Origin: Megamerina dolium | Lineage: Eukaryota > Arthropoda > Insecta > Diptera > Megamerinidae | Reading direction: 5' to 3' | Length of the DNA: 64,000 bases | Assembly (NCBI GenBank): GCA_963854835.1 | Contig: OY978525.1 | Location: 8,853,540 to 8,917,539, forward strand | Shown here: positions 35,899 through 47,639 of the stretch, piece after piece | Layout: every line of letters begins with the position of its first letter | Position numbering within the stretch: the first letter of the stretch is position 1 | Notes under the pieces: model-generated | What the model was told of the DNA's origin: nothing | The model's database searches: none | What the model saw: only the letters and a program-made list of their open reading frames with translations | Made by a program: the position numbers and the translations under genes

Positions 35899-36420
35899 AA
35901 TGTGAAATTGATTCAAACTGTTTCGTTTTTAATTTGATTGACACGACATATACTTGTATAGAAGGACTTGAGTACCCTGTAGGACCAGCAGATAGCATAT
36001 TAGTTTGTCAAATAGTTGAATGAAACTAGTTGTTAGTTAATGTCAGAATAAATAGTACTTTAATCTTTAATTATATACCAATGGCGAATAAGTAAATAAA
36101 AACAAACAGAAGACATGCGGAAGGCCCCCCGAATTACATTCTGACATTTGCGAGGGAATGAGATTATGGCCATCCCAAAGCGTTACACCATTACACGAAA
36201 GAATTCTGATGTCGCTCATTTGTAGTACGATATTTTATCGATTTACGATTGCAATAATGTTGAACATAATTTTCTCTTTTTCTTCTTTTGAGTTTATATA
36301 AAAATAAACTAAATTTCGCCTAATCATTGAACTTTAGAATTAGATTTAGAAAACCAATTTCCACTATGCATTGTTTCAAAGATGATCGATCGGATCGATT
36401 AATCTCACTGTAATCGAAAT

Positions 36421-37723
36421 TTAATATCGACCAAGACTTAAGTGAAATTGTATCAATACAATGACATATGATAAAATACGTGAGACCATGCCAAAGGTAG
36501 CAAGTGTATCGACATTGTATAAGCCCAAATGATCCATGGATAACATAAAACTGCACAATCGTATAGCATAGGCTTCACACTGCAGAAAAAAAAATATACA
36601 TAATTATATTGTAAAATTGAAACTAGAATATTTCAAATACAAAATTTACCATTTGATTGAGATTTTGACAGTTCAATGTGTTCTCATTTAATTCACTCAT
36701 AATCGAAAGTGTCTCATGTTGACTGCTCTTTGTCATATCACACATAAGATCGATCATATAAATATCAAATATCATTGCCAGATATGAGACTAATCCCAAT
36801 ATGATCAAATATTGTGGAGTCGATTTGATGATCACCGAAAATACAAAACCAAAATAACCGACAACAGCCATTGAAATTAATGAATCGAAGCGTGCAGCAA
36901 GCATTAGAATACTAAATAAACGATTAATGTCATCAATCAAGTGTGTCAATTGATTGTGGTGACGATATGTCAAATGTAAATTTTCACCCAATGTCATTAT
37001 GACATTCGAAGATAGAATCGAGTGTTGTTGATATTTGAATTGTGACAATTGTTGAAGAGCAGCTCGAATTTGTGCATTTATATGATGGAAACCACGACAA
37101 ATGTACCATAATGCAATAAAATAGTTGAATATTGCAAAATGTAAAATTGCATTCGCATTCACTGCCAACACTACAAACACATATGAATAGGCATGCCAAT
37201 CACGTGGTGTTGCATAGATGTACATCACTTCGACGAATGTTAAATAGACGAGCAATATGAATTTAATGAGAAATAAACGATTATGTAGTTGTTCGATACG
37301 ATTGCAATTCGTTGGCAATTTATCAAATGATTCCTGTTCGACCATTAGCAATTTTCTAGAAAGCTCAAATGCTGCATGCTCACGTTTCGAACGAGTCAAT
37401 AGCATATAAACTAAAACGACTCCGCGTATAATCAAATTTGTATAATTTGAAATAAGCATCACTGGATGACTACTAATATGATGCACAGATTGTGCATGTT
37501 CCCACAACACCCATGGTAGGGTGATAAGTGTAAATGCATTCGAAACAATTGCCAGCAAACGTGTCCAACGTGTTGTTACATAGGTGCCGGTTGCTCGATT
37601 ATAATAACACGAATTCATACCGATTAATATCGAATAAAAACACCAACAACTTAGCAGCCAACCATTCAATGCAGAGCTCATAGTGGACATCTTAAATGTA
37701 CGTTTATTGGCGGACAGCGTCAT
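36421..37723 (-). CDS. Gr G: Gustatory receptor, E-J subclade
   Basis: On the minus strand exon 1 is 37723-36650 and exon 2 is 36579-36421. The 70-bp phase-0 intron runs GTAAAT ... TGCAG. The product is 410 residues starting MTLSANKRTFKMSTM. Landmarks: NSCYYNRATGTYVTTRWTRL, TRSKREHAAFEL, LIDDINRLFSILMLAARFDSL, DLMCDMTKSSQHETLSIMSEL. The end is SYVIVLIQFHLSLGRY. Exon 2 and downstream sequence are identical to gene F. Exon 1 belongs to a different lineage from E and F. It is divergently paired with gene H across ~850 bp. Confidence 0.93.
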
Positions 37724-37756
37724 GTCGTTACAGTACTATATCGTTGGGTGTATTTC

Positions 37757-37777
37757 GATACTAATTTCTAATATACG
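37757..37777 (-). promoter_or_regulatory. Conserved E-J core-promoter element (gene G copy)
   Basis: The minus strand reads CGTATATTAGAAATTAGTAT, ending ~33 bp before the ATG. It has one extra base in the middle compared with the E copy. Confidence 0.5.
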
Positions 37778-38517
37778 AATATTACGTTCTTCGTTCTATT
37801 GACATCCGATTGACAAAGACCTATTTGAGTAATTGAAGAAATTAAATATTTACTTTCATTTGAATATATACATATATGCGTATCAATAAAAGTATTACGT
37901 TAATATATGTATCATAGATAAGCTTTAATTATGACATATACATAAGCTGTCATAAATATACTAATGTATGTCATATGTCAACCGTAGTGGTCGCTAAATT
38001 ATGGTCAGCCCAATTAATTCGCTTTTGGATGTACTATTCTATAGGAATTTCTATTACAGTACTCAATGTACTCAAGTACGCAATGGACACATTTATTATT
38101 TATCTTCTTTTTCACCTTTTTTAATTTTAGAAATATTGTTCTGAATAAAAATTCGGTTATATTTCAACAAAAACTTGCGCATTTTATATTCATACATTAT
38201 TTTCAATAATATATTACTCGTTACATGTGTCCAATGTTGTCGGCCGATCGTTGTAAATGGCGCTCTGTTATCCCAATGATGTGTTCTCATATATTCACGA
38301 AGGTACTGATATGTACTTCTAATATTCTATTCGTTCGTATTTATTTATCCACCATCGTGTATATGAGCAAATTCATGACAATTTTTATAAATAATTAAAG
38401 ATTATCTGTATTCTAAGTATTGGCATTTTTTATTGACATGCATATCTGATGGTAAATATTATATACGTCGTGTCACTAGAATTAAAAACGATATACATAG
38501 TTTGAGCGAATTGCATT
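37778..38517. promoter_or_regulatory. Divergent intergenic region between genes G and H
   Basis: About 740 bp of AT-rich DNA lies between two head-to-head receptor genes whose core elements bound it. It holds no open frame. Any shared taste-neuron enhancer of this pair would be expected here, but I cannot name a factor site. Confidence 0.35.
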
Positions 38518-38537
38518 TGTATATTTAAATTAGTATT
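38518..38537 (+). promoter_or_regulatory. Conserved E-J core-promoter element (gene H copy)
   Basis: TGTATATTTAAATTAGTATT, ending 36 bp before the ATG of gene H. It is the most diverged copy. Confidence 0.45.
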
Positions 38538-38573
38538 TTACCAAACGATACGATATACTGTGTAACAAACAAC

Positions 38574-39900
38574 ATGTCGTTGTCCTTCAGTAAACGAATA
38601 CTTAAGTTGTCTGCTATGAGTTCTTTATTAAATGGTTGGCTCTTCAGTTTCTTTTGCTATTATTCGATATTGATCGGTATGAATTCGTATTATTACAATC
38701 GAGCAACAGGAACTCTAACATCGTCACGTTGTACACGTTTTCTGTCAAAGGCAGCAAATGTATTTACACTCCTCACCCTACCATGGGTGTTGTGGGAATA
38801 TGGACAGTTTGTATATCAGCTTAGCAATTATCCGGTGGTGAATTTTGCAAATTACACAAATCTAATTATACGTGGTGGTGTTTTATTATATACGCTACTA
38901 ACACGTTCCAAACGTGAGCATACAATATTTGCTCTAACAAAGGTATTGATGACAATCGAACAGGAATACGAATATCTTGATCGATTGCCAATGAAATGCA
39001 AACGAATAGAACAATTTTATAATCGTTTATTTCTAATCTATTTCATATTACTCGTCTATTCAACACTCGTTGAAGTGTCGTATTCGTTTATAATAACTCG
39101 TGAACTGTACTGGTATTCGTATATCTCAGTACTGCTCGCAATGAATTCGAATGCCATTTTATATTTTTCAATATTCAACTATTTTTTATCATTATGGTAT
39201 ATCTGTCGTGGTTTTCATTATATAAATGCACGAATTCGAGAAATTATTGAACAATTGTCACAATTGAATATGCGCTCACATGGACAACATTCTCTATCAT
39301 ATTCGAATGTCATATTGACATTATTGTGCAAAGACTTGCATGTAACATATCGTCATCACAATCAACTGAGACACTCGATTGGTGAAATTAATCGATTATA
39401 TAGTATTCTAATGTTTGCAGTGCGATTGGATGCATTCATAACGTTGGTTGTCATGGGTTTTTTTGGCTTTGTGATTACGATGGATATGGAATCAACCCCA
39501 CCATTTATGTTCATACTTCAATTTGTCTCATGCTTCATAATGATACTTGAAGTTTATATGCTCGATTTGATGTGTGATATGACAAAGCGCAATCAACATG
39601 AGACACTTGCGATTATAAGAGATTTAAATGAGGACACACTGAACTGTAAAATGCTTCATCAAATGGTAAATATTTGAAATATATTTATGTTAATGCATCA
39701 ATGTCAGTGGATATTGTTCTGTTATTCTATAATTTTTCATACAGAGTGAAGCTTATGCAATACGATTATGCAGTTTTGTTTTGTCCTTGGATAATGTGGG
39801 TCTATATGATGTCGATATACGTTTTTTCTATGCAACAATCTCTCGTGTTATATCATATGCCATCGTATTGATACAATTTCACATAAGTTTTAGTCGTTAG
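38574..39900 (+). CDS. Gr H: Gustatory receptor, E-J subclade
   Basis: Exon 1 is 38574-39665 and exon 2 is 39745-39900. The 79-bp phase-0 intron runs GTAAAT ... ATACAG. The product is 415 residues starting MSLSFSKRILKLSAM. Landmarks: NSYYYNRATGTLTSSRCTRF, TRSKREHTIFAL, SIGEINRLYSILMFAVRLDAF, DLMCDMTKRNQHETLAIIRDL. The end is SYAIVLIQFHISFSR, signature intact. The open frame continues only a few codons past the donor before a stop in the intron, which confirms the splice. Confidence 0.93.
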
Positions 39901-40424
39901 GCTATAAAAGAATGATGTTATAAAGACAATCAAAATTAGAATGTGTCGATAAATCTATAAACTTATCGATATGCAGTTGCACGATTCACAGTGTTATGTT
40001 AATTATATAACAAAAAATATCAAATATTATTTTTCACTATTTATTAGTAAGATACCTTCACTCATCAATATTAAAAGAGCAGCTTCAGTAAATTTCGACG
40101 CTGTTAGTGTCAAATATGTATGTATTAATGTACGATATTTTAACACATATGGTCATTTGAATATGGGCAGAATACTTTCGGTTAAAAGCATATTCTTAAT
40201 TATTTTAGCCTGCCACGGTATATGAGCATATCATTGACATATGTTATATATGTTATACGATTTAACATGCATAGGTATATTGATTGACACTCATTTAAGT
40301 AAATATTTAATTTACTAAATTATTCAAATTTGTATGAAGCCATATGGCTTTCCCGTCATACTTAAATGTGATGTAGTGTAGTATCAATAGAATGCAAAAA
40401 CAGATATTTTTACCCGCTGGCATT

Positions 40425-40444
40425 CATATATTGAAATTAGTAAC
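40425..40444 (+). promoter_or_regulatory. Conserved E-J core-promoter element (gene I copy)
   Basis: CATATATTGAAATTAGTAAC, ending 35 bp before the ATG of gene I. Confidence 0.5.
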
Positions 40445-40479
40445 TGCGTAACAGCGTATACAAATAGTGGAATAACACG

Positions 40480-41822
40480 ATGCCGTCCTCCAGTAAGCGC
40501 ATATTTAAATTCTCTGCAATGAGCTCTGAATTCAATGATAAGCTCTTCAGTTTCTGGTGCCATTATTCAATATTGATCGGTATGAATTCGTATTATTATA
40601 ATCGAGCAGCAGGAACCTTTACGTCGACACGTTGGACACGTTTTCTAGCAACATTTTCAAATGCAATTACACTCATCACCCTACCGTGGATGTTATGGGA
40701 ACGTGCACAATTTTCACGTCAATTTACCAATCATCCAGTGGTGCTCTTTTCAAATTACACCATTCTAATTATACGTGGCATTGTTGTAGTTTATACGCTA
40801 ATAACACGTTCGAAACGTGAACATACAGCATTTGACCTATCGAGAGAATTACTGATCGTCGAGCAGGAAGTGGAATATATTGATCGATTGCCAATGAAAT
40901 GTTATCGTATTGAACAGCCTCATAATCGTATATTTTTGATAAAATTTTTATTACTCCTGTATTTAACATTCGATGAAGTGATACATTTGGTTACAACACA
41001 TCGTAATTGGTACTGGCGTACATATTTGTTTGTCGTGCTGTCAGTGAACTTGAATGCAATCTTATATTTTACAATATTCAATTATTTTATATCATTATGG
41101 TATGTATGCCGGGCTTTTTACTATGTAAATCTACGAAGTCGAGATGTCATTCAGCAATTGTCACAATTAAATACACGTTCACATAGGCGAAGAGAGCAAC
41201 GGCAACAACCTTCCATACTATATTCCAATGTCATATTGACATTGTGCGAAGATTTACGTCTGACATATCGTCACCACTGTCAACTGACTCACTTGATCGG
41301 TGAGATTAATCGTTTATATGGCATTTTAATGTTTGCTGCACGCTTGGATTCGTTCATTTCTTTGATTGTCATGGGATACTTTGGCTATGTGTTTACGGTG
41401 TTCAAAAAATCAACACCACTATTTAAGATCTTTGGATTCATCTCATACTTGGCAATGATATTAGATATTTATGTAATTGACCTGATGTGTGATATGACAA
41501 AGACCACTCAGCAGGAGACACTTTTAATTATGAGAAATTTGAATGAGGACCCATTGACGAGTAAAAATCTAAATAAAATGGTAAGTGTTTTAAAAATATT
41601 AAAAATCTCAATGCATTAACACAAATATTTCCATTTTCTGCAATTTTTCACATGCAGAGTGAAGCTTGTGCCATACGATTGTGCAGTTTCGCTTTGTCTA
41701 TGGATCATGTGGGCTTGTACGATATCGATACACGTTCTTCCTTTGCAATGCTATCTTGTGTTGTGTCATATGTGATTGTATTAATACAATTTCATATTAT
41801 TTTCGGTCGATATAAAATATAA
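40480..41822 (+). CDS. Gr I: Gustatory receptor, E-J subclade
   Basis: Exon 1 is 40480-41580 and exon 2 is 41658-41822. The 77-bp phase-0 intron runs GTAAGT ... CATGCAG. The product is 421 residues starting MPSSSKRIFKFSAM. Landmarks: NSYYYNRAAGTFTSTRWTRF, TRSKREHTAFDL, a basic insert (RRREQRQQ) in the long loop near residue 240, LIGEINRLYGILMFAARLDSF, DLMCDMTKTTQQETLLIMRNL. The end is SYVIVLIQFHIIFGRYKI, signature intact. It is convergent with gene J, whose stop lies 750 bp away. Confidence 0.93.
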
Positions 41823-42577
41823 AAAATAACCTTTAAATAATATACAATATATTCCATTAGATGTCAGCACATTAATACCAATGGCCATGGTTTAAGGTAT
41901 TAAGTAAATAAAATTTGTATAATTAATCTTAAGCCAGAAGCTACAACGAGAATATAACGAACCAGAAAATAAATTATAATTGCATTTTTAAAGTGATTTT
42001 TAAGTATTTGCGTTTAAAGGAAATAAGGCAGTGGCTGGCTCCTACCTCTCTGCAGTGAGTATTTTAACTGGGGCTGGAGATGGGATCTGCCAAGAGACTT
42101 TTTGGCGTTCACCCATTCAAATAAATTTGGATTTTTCTCGGCAATAGTGTGAACACTTGACAACTTGCGCTTCTACACTTCAAAAATATGCCTGATGAGT
42201 CAATGATGATTGTCACATTATTTTAATACGATATTAAATGGTCATCAACAACAACCTTGTTCGATGACTCAATTATATCAATAAATAAAATTCAACATTT
42301 CTTGAGTACTATGTAGTTTATTTCAATAAAATTCACCTCAATTTATAATATTCCTGAAATTAATTCACCTCCTCTGTCTCACAGTGTACCTACTTCTTGT
42401 GTCCTGATGTTAATTGCTAATCAGTAATAACAGCAATGGATCTCATATGAGATGTCAATCTTATTACATTCACCCTGCCATGCTCTCTCTCTGTAAAGAT
42501 CTTCTGTTATAATTTTCTGTTGTAACTTTCTTCGTTTTAATTTTCTACATTCGAAGATCATTCAATTTTATCATGTC
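41823..42577. other. Spacer between convergent genes I and J
   Basis: AT-rich, with no gene-like frame or recognised repeat. Confidence 0.35.
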
Positions 42578-43883
42578 CTAACGATCGAAAATAATATGAA
42601 ATTGTATCAATACAATCGCATATGATGCAATGCGCGAGATTGTCGCAAAGAAAAAACGTTTATCGACTGCATATAAACCCGCTTGATCTGTGGGCAAAGG
42701 AAAACTGCACAATCGTATAACATAGGCTTCACTCTGTACAAAAAAAATGTTGAAGAGAAATAAGTACATTTATGTTATATTAACATATTAACAACAGTGA
42801 TGTGTTTAAAATATTTACCATAAGATCTAGATTCTTAGAAATTAATATGTTCTCATTTAAATCTCTCATAATCGACAGGGTCTCCTGTTGACTTCTCTTT
42901 GTCATATCACACATCAGATCGATCATATAAATATCTAAAATCATTACCAAGTATGAAATAGATCCCGATATAATCGTAAATTGTGGGGTTGATTTTCTGA
43001 CCACTGAAAACACAAAGCCCAAATATGTGACGACAACCACCGTAATGAATGAATTCATGCGTGCAAGAAACATTAAAATACTATATAATCGATTAATTTC
43101 ACCAATCAAATGTGTCAGTTGATTGTGATGACGATATGTCACATGCAAATCTTCGCACAATGTCAATATGACATTAGAATGTAGCATGGAATGTTGCAAT
43201 CGATGCATTTGTTGAATGATATCTCCAATACGTGCATTCAGATAGTGAAATCCACGGCACACATACCATAATGATGTGAAATATCCGAATATCGTATAAT
43301 TCACAATAGCATTCGAGTTCACGGCGAGCAATGCAAACACATATGTATACCAGTGCCAATCATGAGGCATTATAATTAAATACACCACTTCGATGAGCAT
43401 TGAATATAGGAGTAGTATAAATTTAATATAAAATACACGATTATGAAGATGTTCGATACGATTACAGTTCGTCGGCAATCGATCAAGATATTTCTGCTCG
43501 ACGATCAACAATTCTACTGATAGATCATATGCTGTATGTTCGCGTTTCGAACGAGTTACCAATGCATAAAATATAACGATCCCACGTATAATTAGATTTG
43601 CGTAATTTGAAAATAACGTTACTGGATGACTACTAAACTCTTCCATAGAATGTGCATATTTCAACAACACCAATGGTAGAGTGATGAGTGTAATTACATT
43701 TGCAAACGTTGCCAGAAAACGTGTCCATCGTGTCGATATAAAGCTTCCTGTTGCTCGATGGTAATAATATGAATTCATACCGATCAATATCGAGTAATAG
43801 CACCAGACACTGAAGAGCCAACCATTCAATAATGAACCCATAGCAGAGTATTTTAAAATTCGTGTACTAGATGATGGTGCCAT
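42578..43883 (-). CDS. Gr J: Gustatory receptor, E-J subclade
   Basis: On the minus strand exon 1 is 43883-42819 and exon 2 is 42733-42578. The 85-bp phase-0 intron runs GTAAAT ... TGTACAG. The product is 406 residues starting MAPSSSTRILKYSAM. Landmarks: NSYYYHRATGSFISTRWTRF, TRSKREHTAYDL, LIGEINRLYSILMFLARMNSF, DLMCDMTKRSQQETLSIMRDL. The end is SYAIVLIQFHIIFDR, signature intact. The exon 2 frame is open back through the intron, so it could be mistaken for a separate small gene. It is the last gene of the array in this window. Confidence 0.93.
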
Positions 43884-43917
43884 GTCGTTACAGTATGTAT
43901 ATGTATACAGTTAGGTA

Positions 43918-43937
43918 GATACTAATTTCAATAGACC
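43918..43937 (-). promoter_or_regulatory. Conserved E-J core-promoter element (gene J copy)
   Basis: The minus strand reads GGTCTATTGAAATTAGTATC, ending ~34 bp before the ATG of gene J. Confidence 0.55.
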
Positions 43938-44565
43938 AACGCTATTAGTTCGAAATGTCTGTTTCGCAATTCATGTAATAGAAGAGGATGCGTAATAGAG
44001 TAAATTAAATATTTACGTATATGTGCATGGCAATAAACGTGTCTAAAATAATTATACCCAAATGTTCAGAGATGTAGATAAAAAATTAAATAATTAATCT
44101 TATAAATTGTGATAAATATGCGAAAATATTATAGCAAATAAATTAAATAAAGATAATCAAATACATATGTACATAGTTCAATGGCCATTAACAGTGACAA
44201 ATCGTAGTCGCGCTTCTTTGCTGTTATTATTAGTTGCATTAATCTTGTGACCATACCTTTACTGAATGTTGTTACAGGGCTCTTACAGAAGCTCTGTAGA
44301 ACAAGAGTTTGCTTGCCAATAGGTGAATATCGTTCGAAAATTTAGCGGACCACTATTATTTTTGAAAACTTTTTTTTTTTTTTTGTTTGGTACGATATTC
44401 CATAGCCTTAGTTATATCAATGGTTATAATGAATTAAAATTTGGTGCATTATATAATAATCATAATAAATATGATTTTGTTTCATTTCTTAAAGTTATTG
44501 GGGTCTTGAATTCGTTTTGAAGGATTTTTTTCTATTCTTGAGCCTTTATTTAAGTAACAAAATGA
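43938..44565. other. AT-rich spacer upstream of gene J
   Basis: No gene-like frame; a T-tract near 44370 and scattered short repeats only. Confidence 0.3.
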
Positions 44566-44569
44566 TTTT

Positions 44570-45060
44570 ATACATTATTCAAAGTATTGTCCATCGTTAG
44601 CTATGACTTTTTTCCATCTTTCTGGTAGCATGCGGATTCCACGTCGAAAGAAGTCGCCATATTTTGAGGCAATTCTTGAATCGATCCAATTTTTGGCTTC
44701 TTCGGCCGTGTGTCATCTATCGGAACAATTGATAATCGGAGGGAGCAATATCTGGACTATACGGCGGGTGGGGTTGGACTTCCCATTTCAGTGTTGCTAA
44801 ATATGCTTGAACGACTTCAGCTATATGTAGACGAGCATTGTCATATTGTATTTCGGTTTATTGTGGCCGTTTTCCCATCAATGCTCGGCCCAAATGCATC
44901 ACTTTTGTTCGGAAATGGCCACAGGTGCTAATTTCATTCGGTTTTAGCAGTTCATACTAAACAAGAGCTTGCTGGTCCCACCAAATACAGAGCATACGCT
45001 TGTTACCATGAATATTCCGGTCTGCTGTTGATTTATAGCCCAGCCAATGATCCAACAACC
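44570..45060 (-). mobile_element. Decayed mariner C-terminus, minus strand
   Basis: The minus strand gives AEEAKNWIDSRIASKYGDFF and RRGIRMLPERWKKVIANDGQ followed by YFE. This is the characteristic C-terminus of a mariner transposase group. The region corresponding to the last catalytic Asp and 'HPP YSPD' has been scrambled near 44750-44800. Confidence 0.65.
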
Positions 45061-45599
45061 GACAGTTACTTGAAAATACTGACACAACATAAATAGAATT
45101 TCCAAGGGAATTCAAATAAAACATGGCGAGATAATCGCACTAAATTCGAAGTGTATATTGTTCAACAAACACTATGAGTTGATAGACATCTGGTTGCATG
45201 CAAGATTGTCTTAAAGAAATCGTTTAATGGTATGCAATATGTTTTTGTAATAAATTTCTAGCCCAGAATTGATCAAAAACTTAACGAAGAATTTATTTTC
45301 ATACTTCAGAGGTTTCTAGATGTTCCAAAAGAATAGACTTAGGATTGGAAGGGGCTATTGTGATACGCAAGGCACTCCCGATACGAATTGCTATATCAGG
45401 AATTGCAGAATGAAGCTGATAGAACCATATAAGGTACGGTCTGGAGCAGAGCAGCTGAAGTAATGCTTCCTCATCTTTCATAATACAAGGCCCCTTCTAC
45501 AGTGGTGTAGCCTCTTGACCGATGGACTTGTTAAAAAAAAAAATTATAATATATGGATCTTTCCGAGATCCCTTCACATATCCAAATCATTACGACTTC

Positions 45600-46600
45600 C
45601 TTCTTCCAGCGTGATTCAGGCAGAAATGCTGGCTATAAAAGAAGCATGTACATCGCTATCATAGAGTCTCATGGTCAAAGATAGCTATCTTCACAGACAG
45701 AAGTGACGCTGTGTGTATCGTGAGTACCTGCCAGTGATGGGCTTATCTCACGACGCCCGAAGCGTGTGTATCAATTTGAAGCGTGAATAGGCGCCCCGTA
45801 GGAGTGGAAAATCTGAGTCCAACGTCCAGTATCCTGCAGTACCAATTGGGGTACGTTGAATGGACGTACTATCCTCCTTGGTTTGGATCGAGGCTCATCT
45901 AATACCTCTTCTGATCTAAGGGGTCAGCACCCTGGTTGCAATGCAACTCCACATCGAGTAGCCACGATGTGTGACATGGAATACTCTACCCGCGTATCTC
46001 TGGGTTACCTCAGCCACCACGAAAACCTCCCCGAAGGGCCGTTCCCAACGTGGTACAAAATTTAAAGTCTTTTGGTAAGACCTCGTAACCGAAGCTACTA
46101 CCAGTTTCAGCCCCATTCGGCTCCGGACTGGTAGCCGGGAATCTTCACAGACAGTCAAGCTGCTTTCAAACCCCTAAATTCTGATACAATATCTTCAAAA
46201 CTGGTCTTACAATGCAGACAACAACTCGCAGAATTCAGCTAACGGCTCCAAGTTACTCTTTGTTTGGGTTACAGGTCATAGGACATTCCGGGGAATGAAA
46301 GCGCAGACGAATTTGCTAGGGCAGCTAGGGCTGTTCCGGCTTAAAACTTGTACCATATCAAGACAGACATGGCCAAGGTATAACATTCAAAGGACGAATC
46401 AATTGCTAAATTGTTCCTGTCCAAATATCACAAGCATTACTGCTGTTCTGAATCTTCCCTTCACTCATTCTGTCGCAGCTGTCAGGATGAGAAAGCTTCT
46501 CTCATTACTTATGCGAATGTTTTGGTTTGGCAAGAGTCAGAATCCACTCTTTTCTTCAAAGTATTGCCGAAATATCAGATATTGAGATAAAAAGCATTTT
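45600..46600 (+). mobile_element. Non-LTR RNase H fragment interrupted by a 440-bp insertion
   Basis: Plus-strand frames give VIQAEMLAIKEACTSL (45610-45660), then, after the insert, IFTDSQAAFKPLNSDTIS (RNase H core with its Asp), DIPGNESADEFARAARAVP (C-half with the catalytic N..AD) and degraded C-terminal text with RSCQDE. Stops and frameshifts are present. Confidence 0.65.
45701..46140 (-). mobile_element. 440-bp retroelement copy 2, with 14-bp target duplication
   Basis: Flanked by perfect 14-bp ATCTTCACAGACAG copies (45687-45700 and 46141-46154) inside an RNase H reading frame, so both ends are exact. In reverse orientation it matches 11990-12465. It has no poly-A and no long frame. Confidence 0.7.
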
Positions 46601-46770
46601 GTTATTCTTGGTTCTCACAAAGTGATTGTAGCACTTTAAGAGATAGGATCCTGGAAATTTCAGCATCTCCAATATATCAAAATACAACATTTAAATAAAC
46701 TATCGACTACACGTGGTAGTAAAACGGTGCTAGTCAATAATTAGGTCTTTCATGAAGAAAGCAGCCATTT

Positions 46771-46771
46771 C

Positions 46772-46809
<38 letters not shown>
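46771..46809. repeat. (CAA)n microsatellite
   Basis: Thirteen uninterrupted CAA triplets. Confidence 0.9.
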
Positions 46810-46810
<1 letters not shown>

Positions 46811-47639
46811 ATATGGATATTTAAAATTCATTCATTATACTATTTATCTCCTGACTACTGTAGTGCCCTTTACGATGTCTATTAATTATATTCTGACAAA
46901 ATGTGCTTAGTTCTGGGCCTTTGACTAACTTCACATCAAAATCATAAAGCAATCTAATAATTTGTCTACAAAAAAAAAATATATATATATTTATTTTCGA
47001 CTTTGAAAATTGAATTTTTTTTCTTAATGACGTTCACAGCGTTGTAATTTCGTATGTCACTTGTCAGTATCAACGAAATCTTATACGTTCTGACTGCTCT
47101 GTCCTGACCGCATTACCGCAACTGGCTTCGGTGATTTGTCTGCCGCACATTGATATCGAGAAACATCTCCTTTTTTGGGGGAATTCAAAGTATGCTAATT
47201 ATTTGTTAAACAAAATTTTCGCTTGTCAAATAGACAGACAATCAGATGTTCATAACATAGACTCTTCGCATAATACAGATATCTTTAGAATGTGAATTTA
47301 CATATATAAAATATGTTTAATTTATGGCACAACAAATATATTCGTAAATACTTAATTCTATGAATTTCATATCAGCATCTTTTTATTAGCGTTTTTCTTT
47401 CGTTCTTATTTTTATCTTGTAAAATTTAGATAAACAAATATCAACCACAATGAAGGTATACCATAGGTAGAATAGAATGATGATGAAAAAAAAATATGCC
47501 GCACCATTTGGAATTTATGATCCCACGCTTTATGAATTTTACATATTTTCATATACTCACACATCAATTTACTACCGTTACGCATAGTTATGATACATAT
47601 ACAAAATAAGGAATTGTGACTTTTTCATTCATTCTTCAT

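Noticed and set aside
32577..37723. Alternative splicing of several first exons to one shared last exon, as in Drosophila Gr28b or Gr39a
   Set aside because: E, F and G each have their own last exon with good splice sites, so no sharing is needed.
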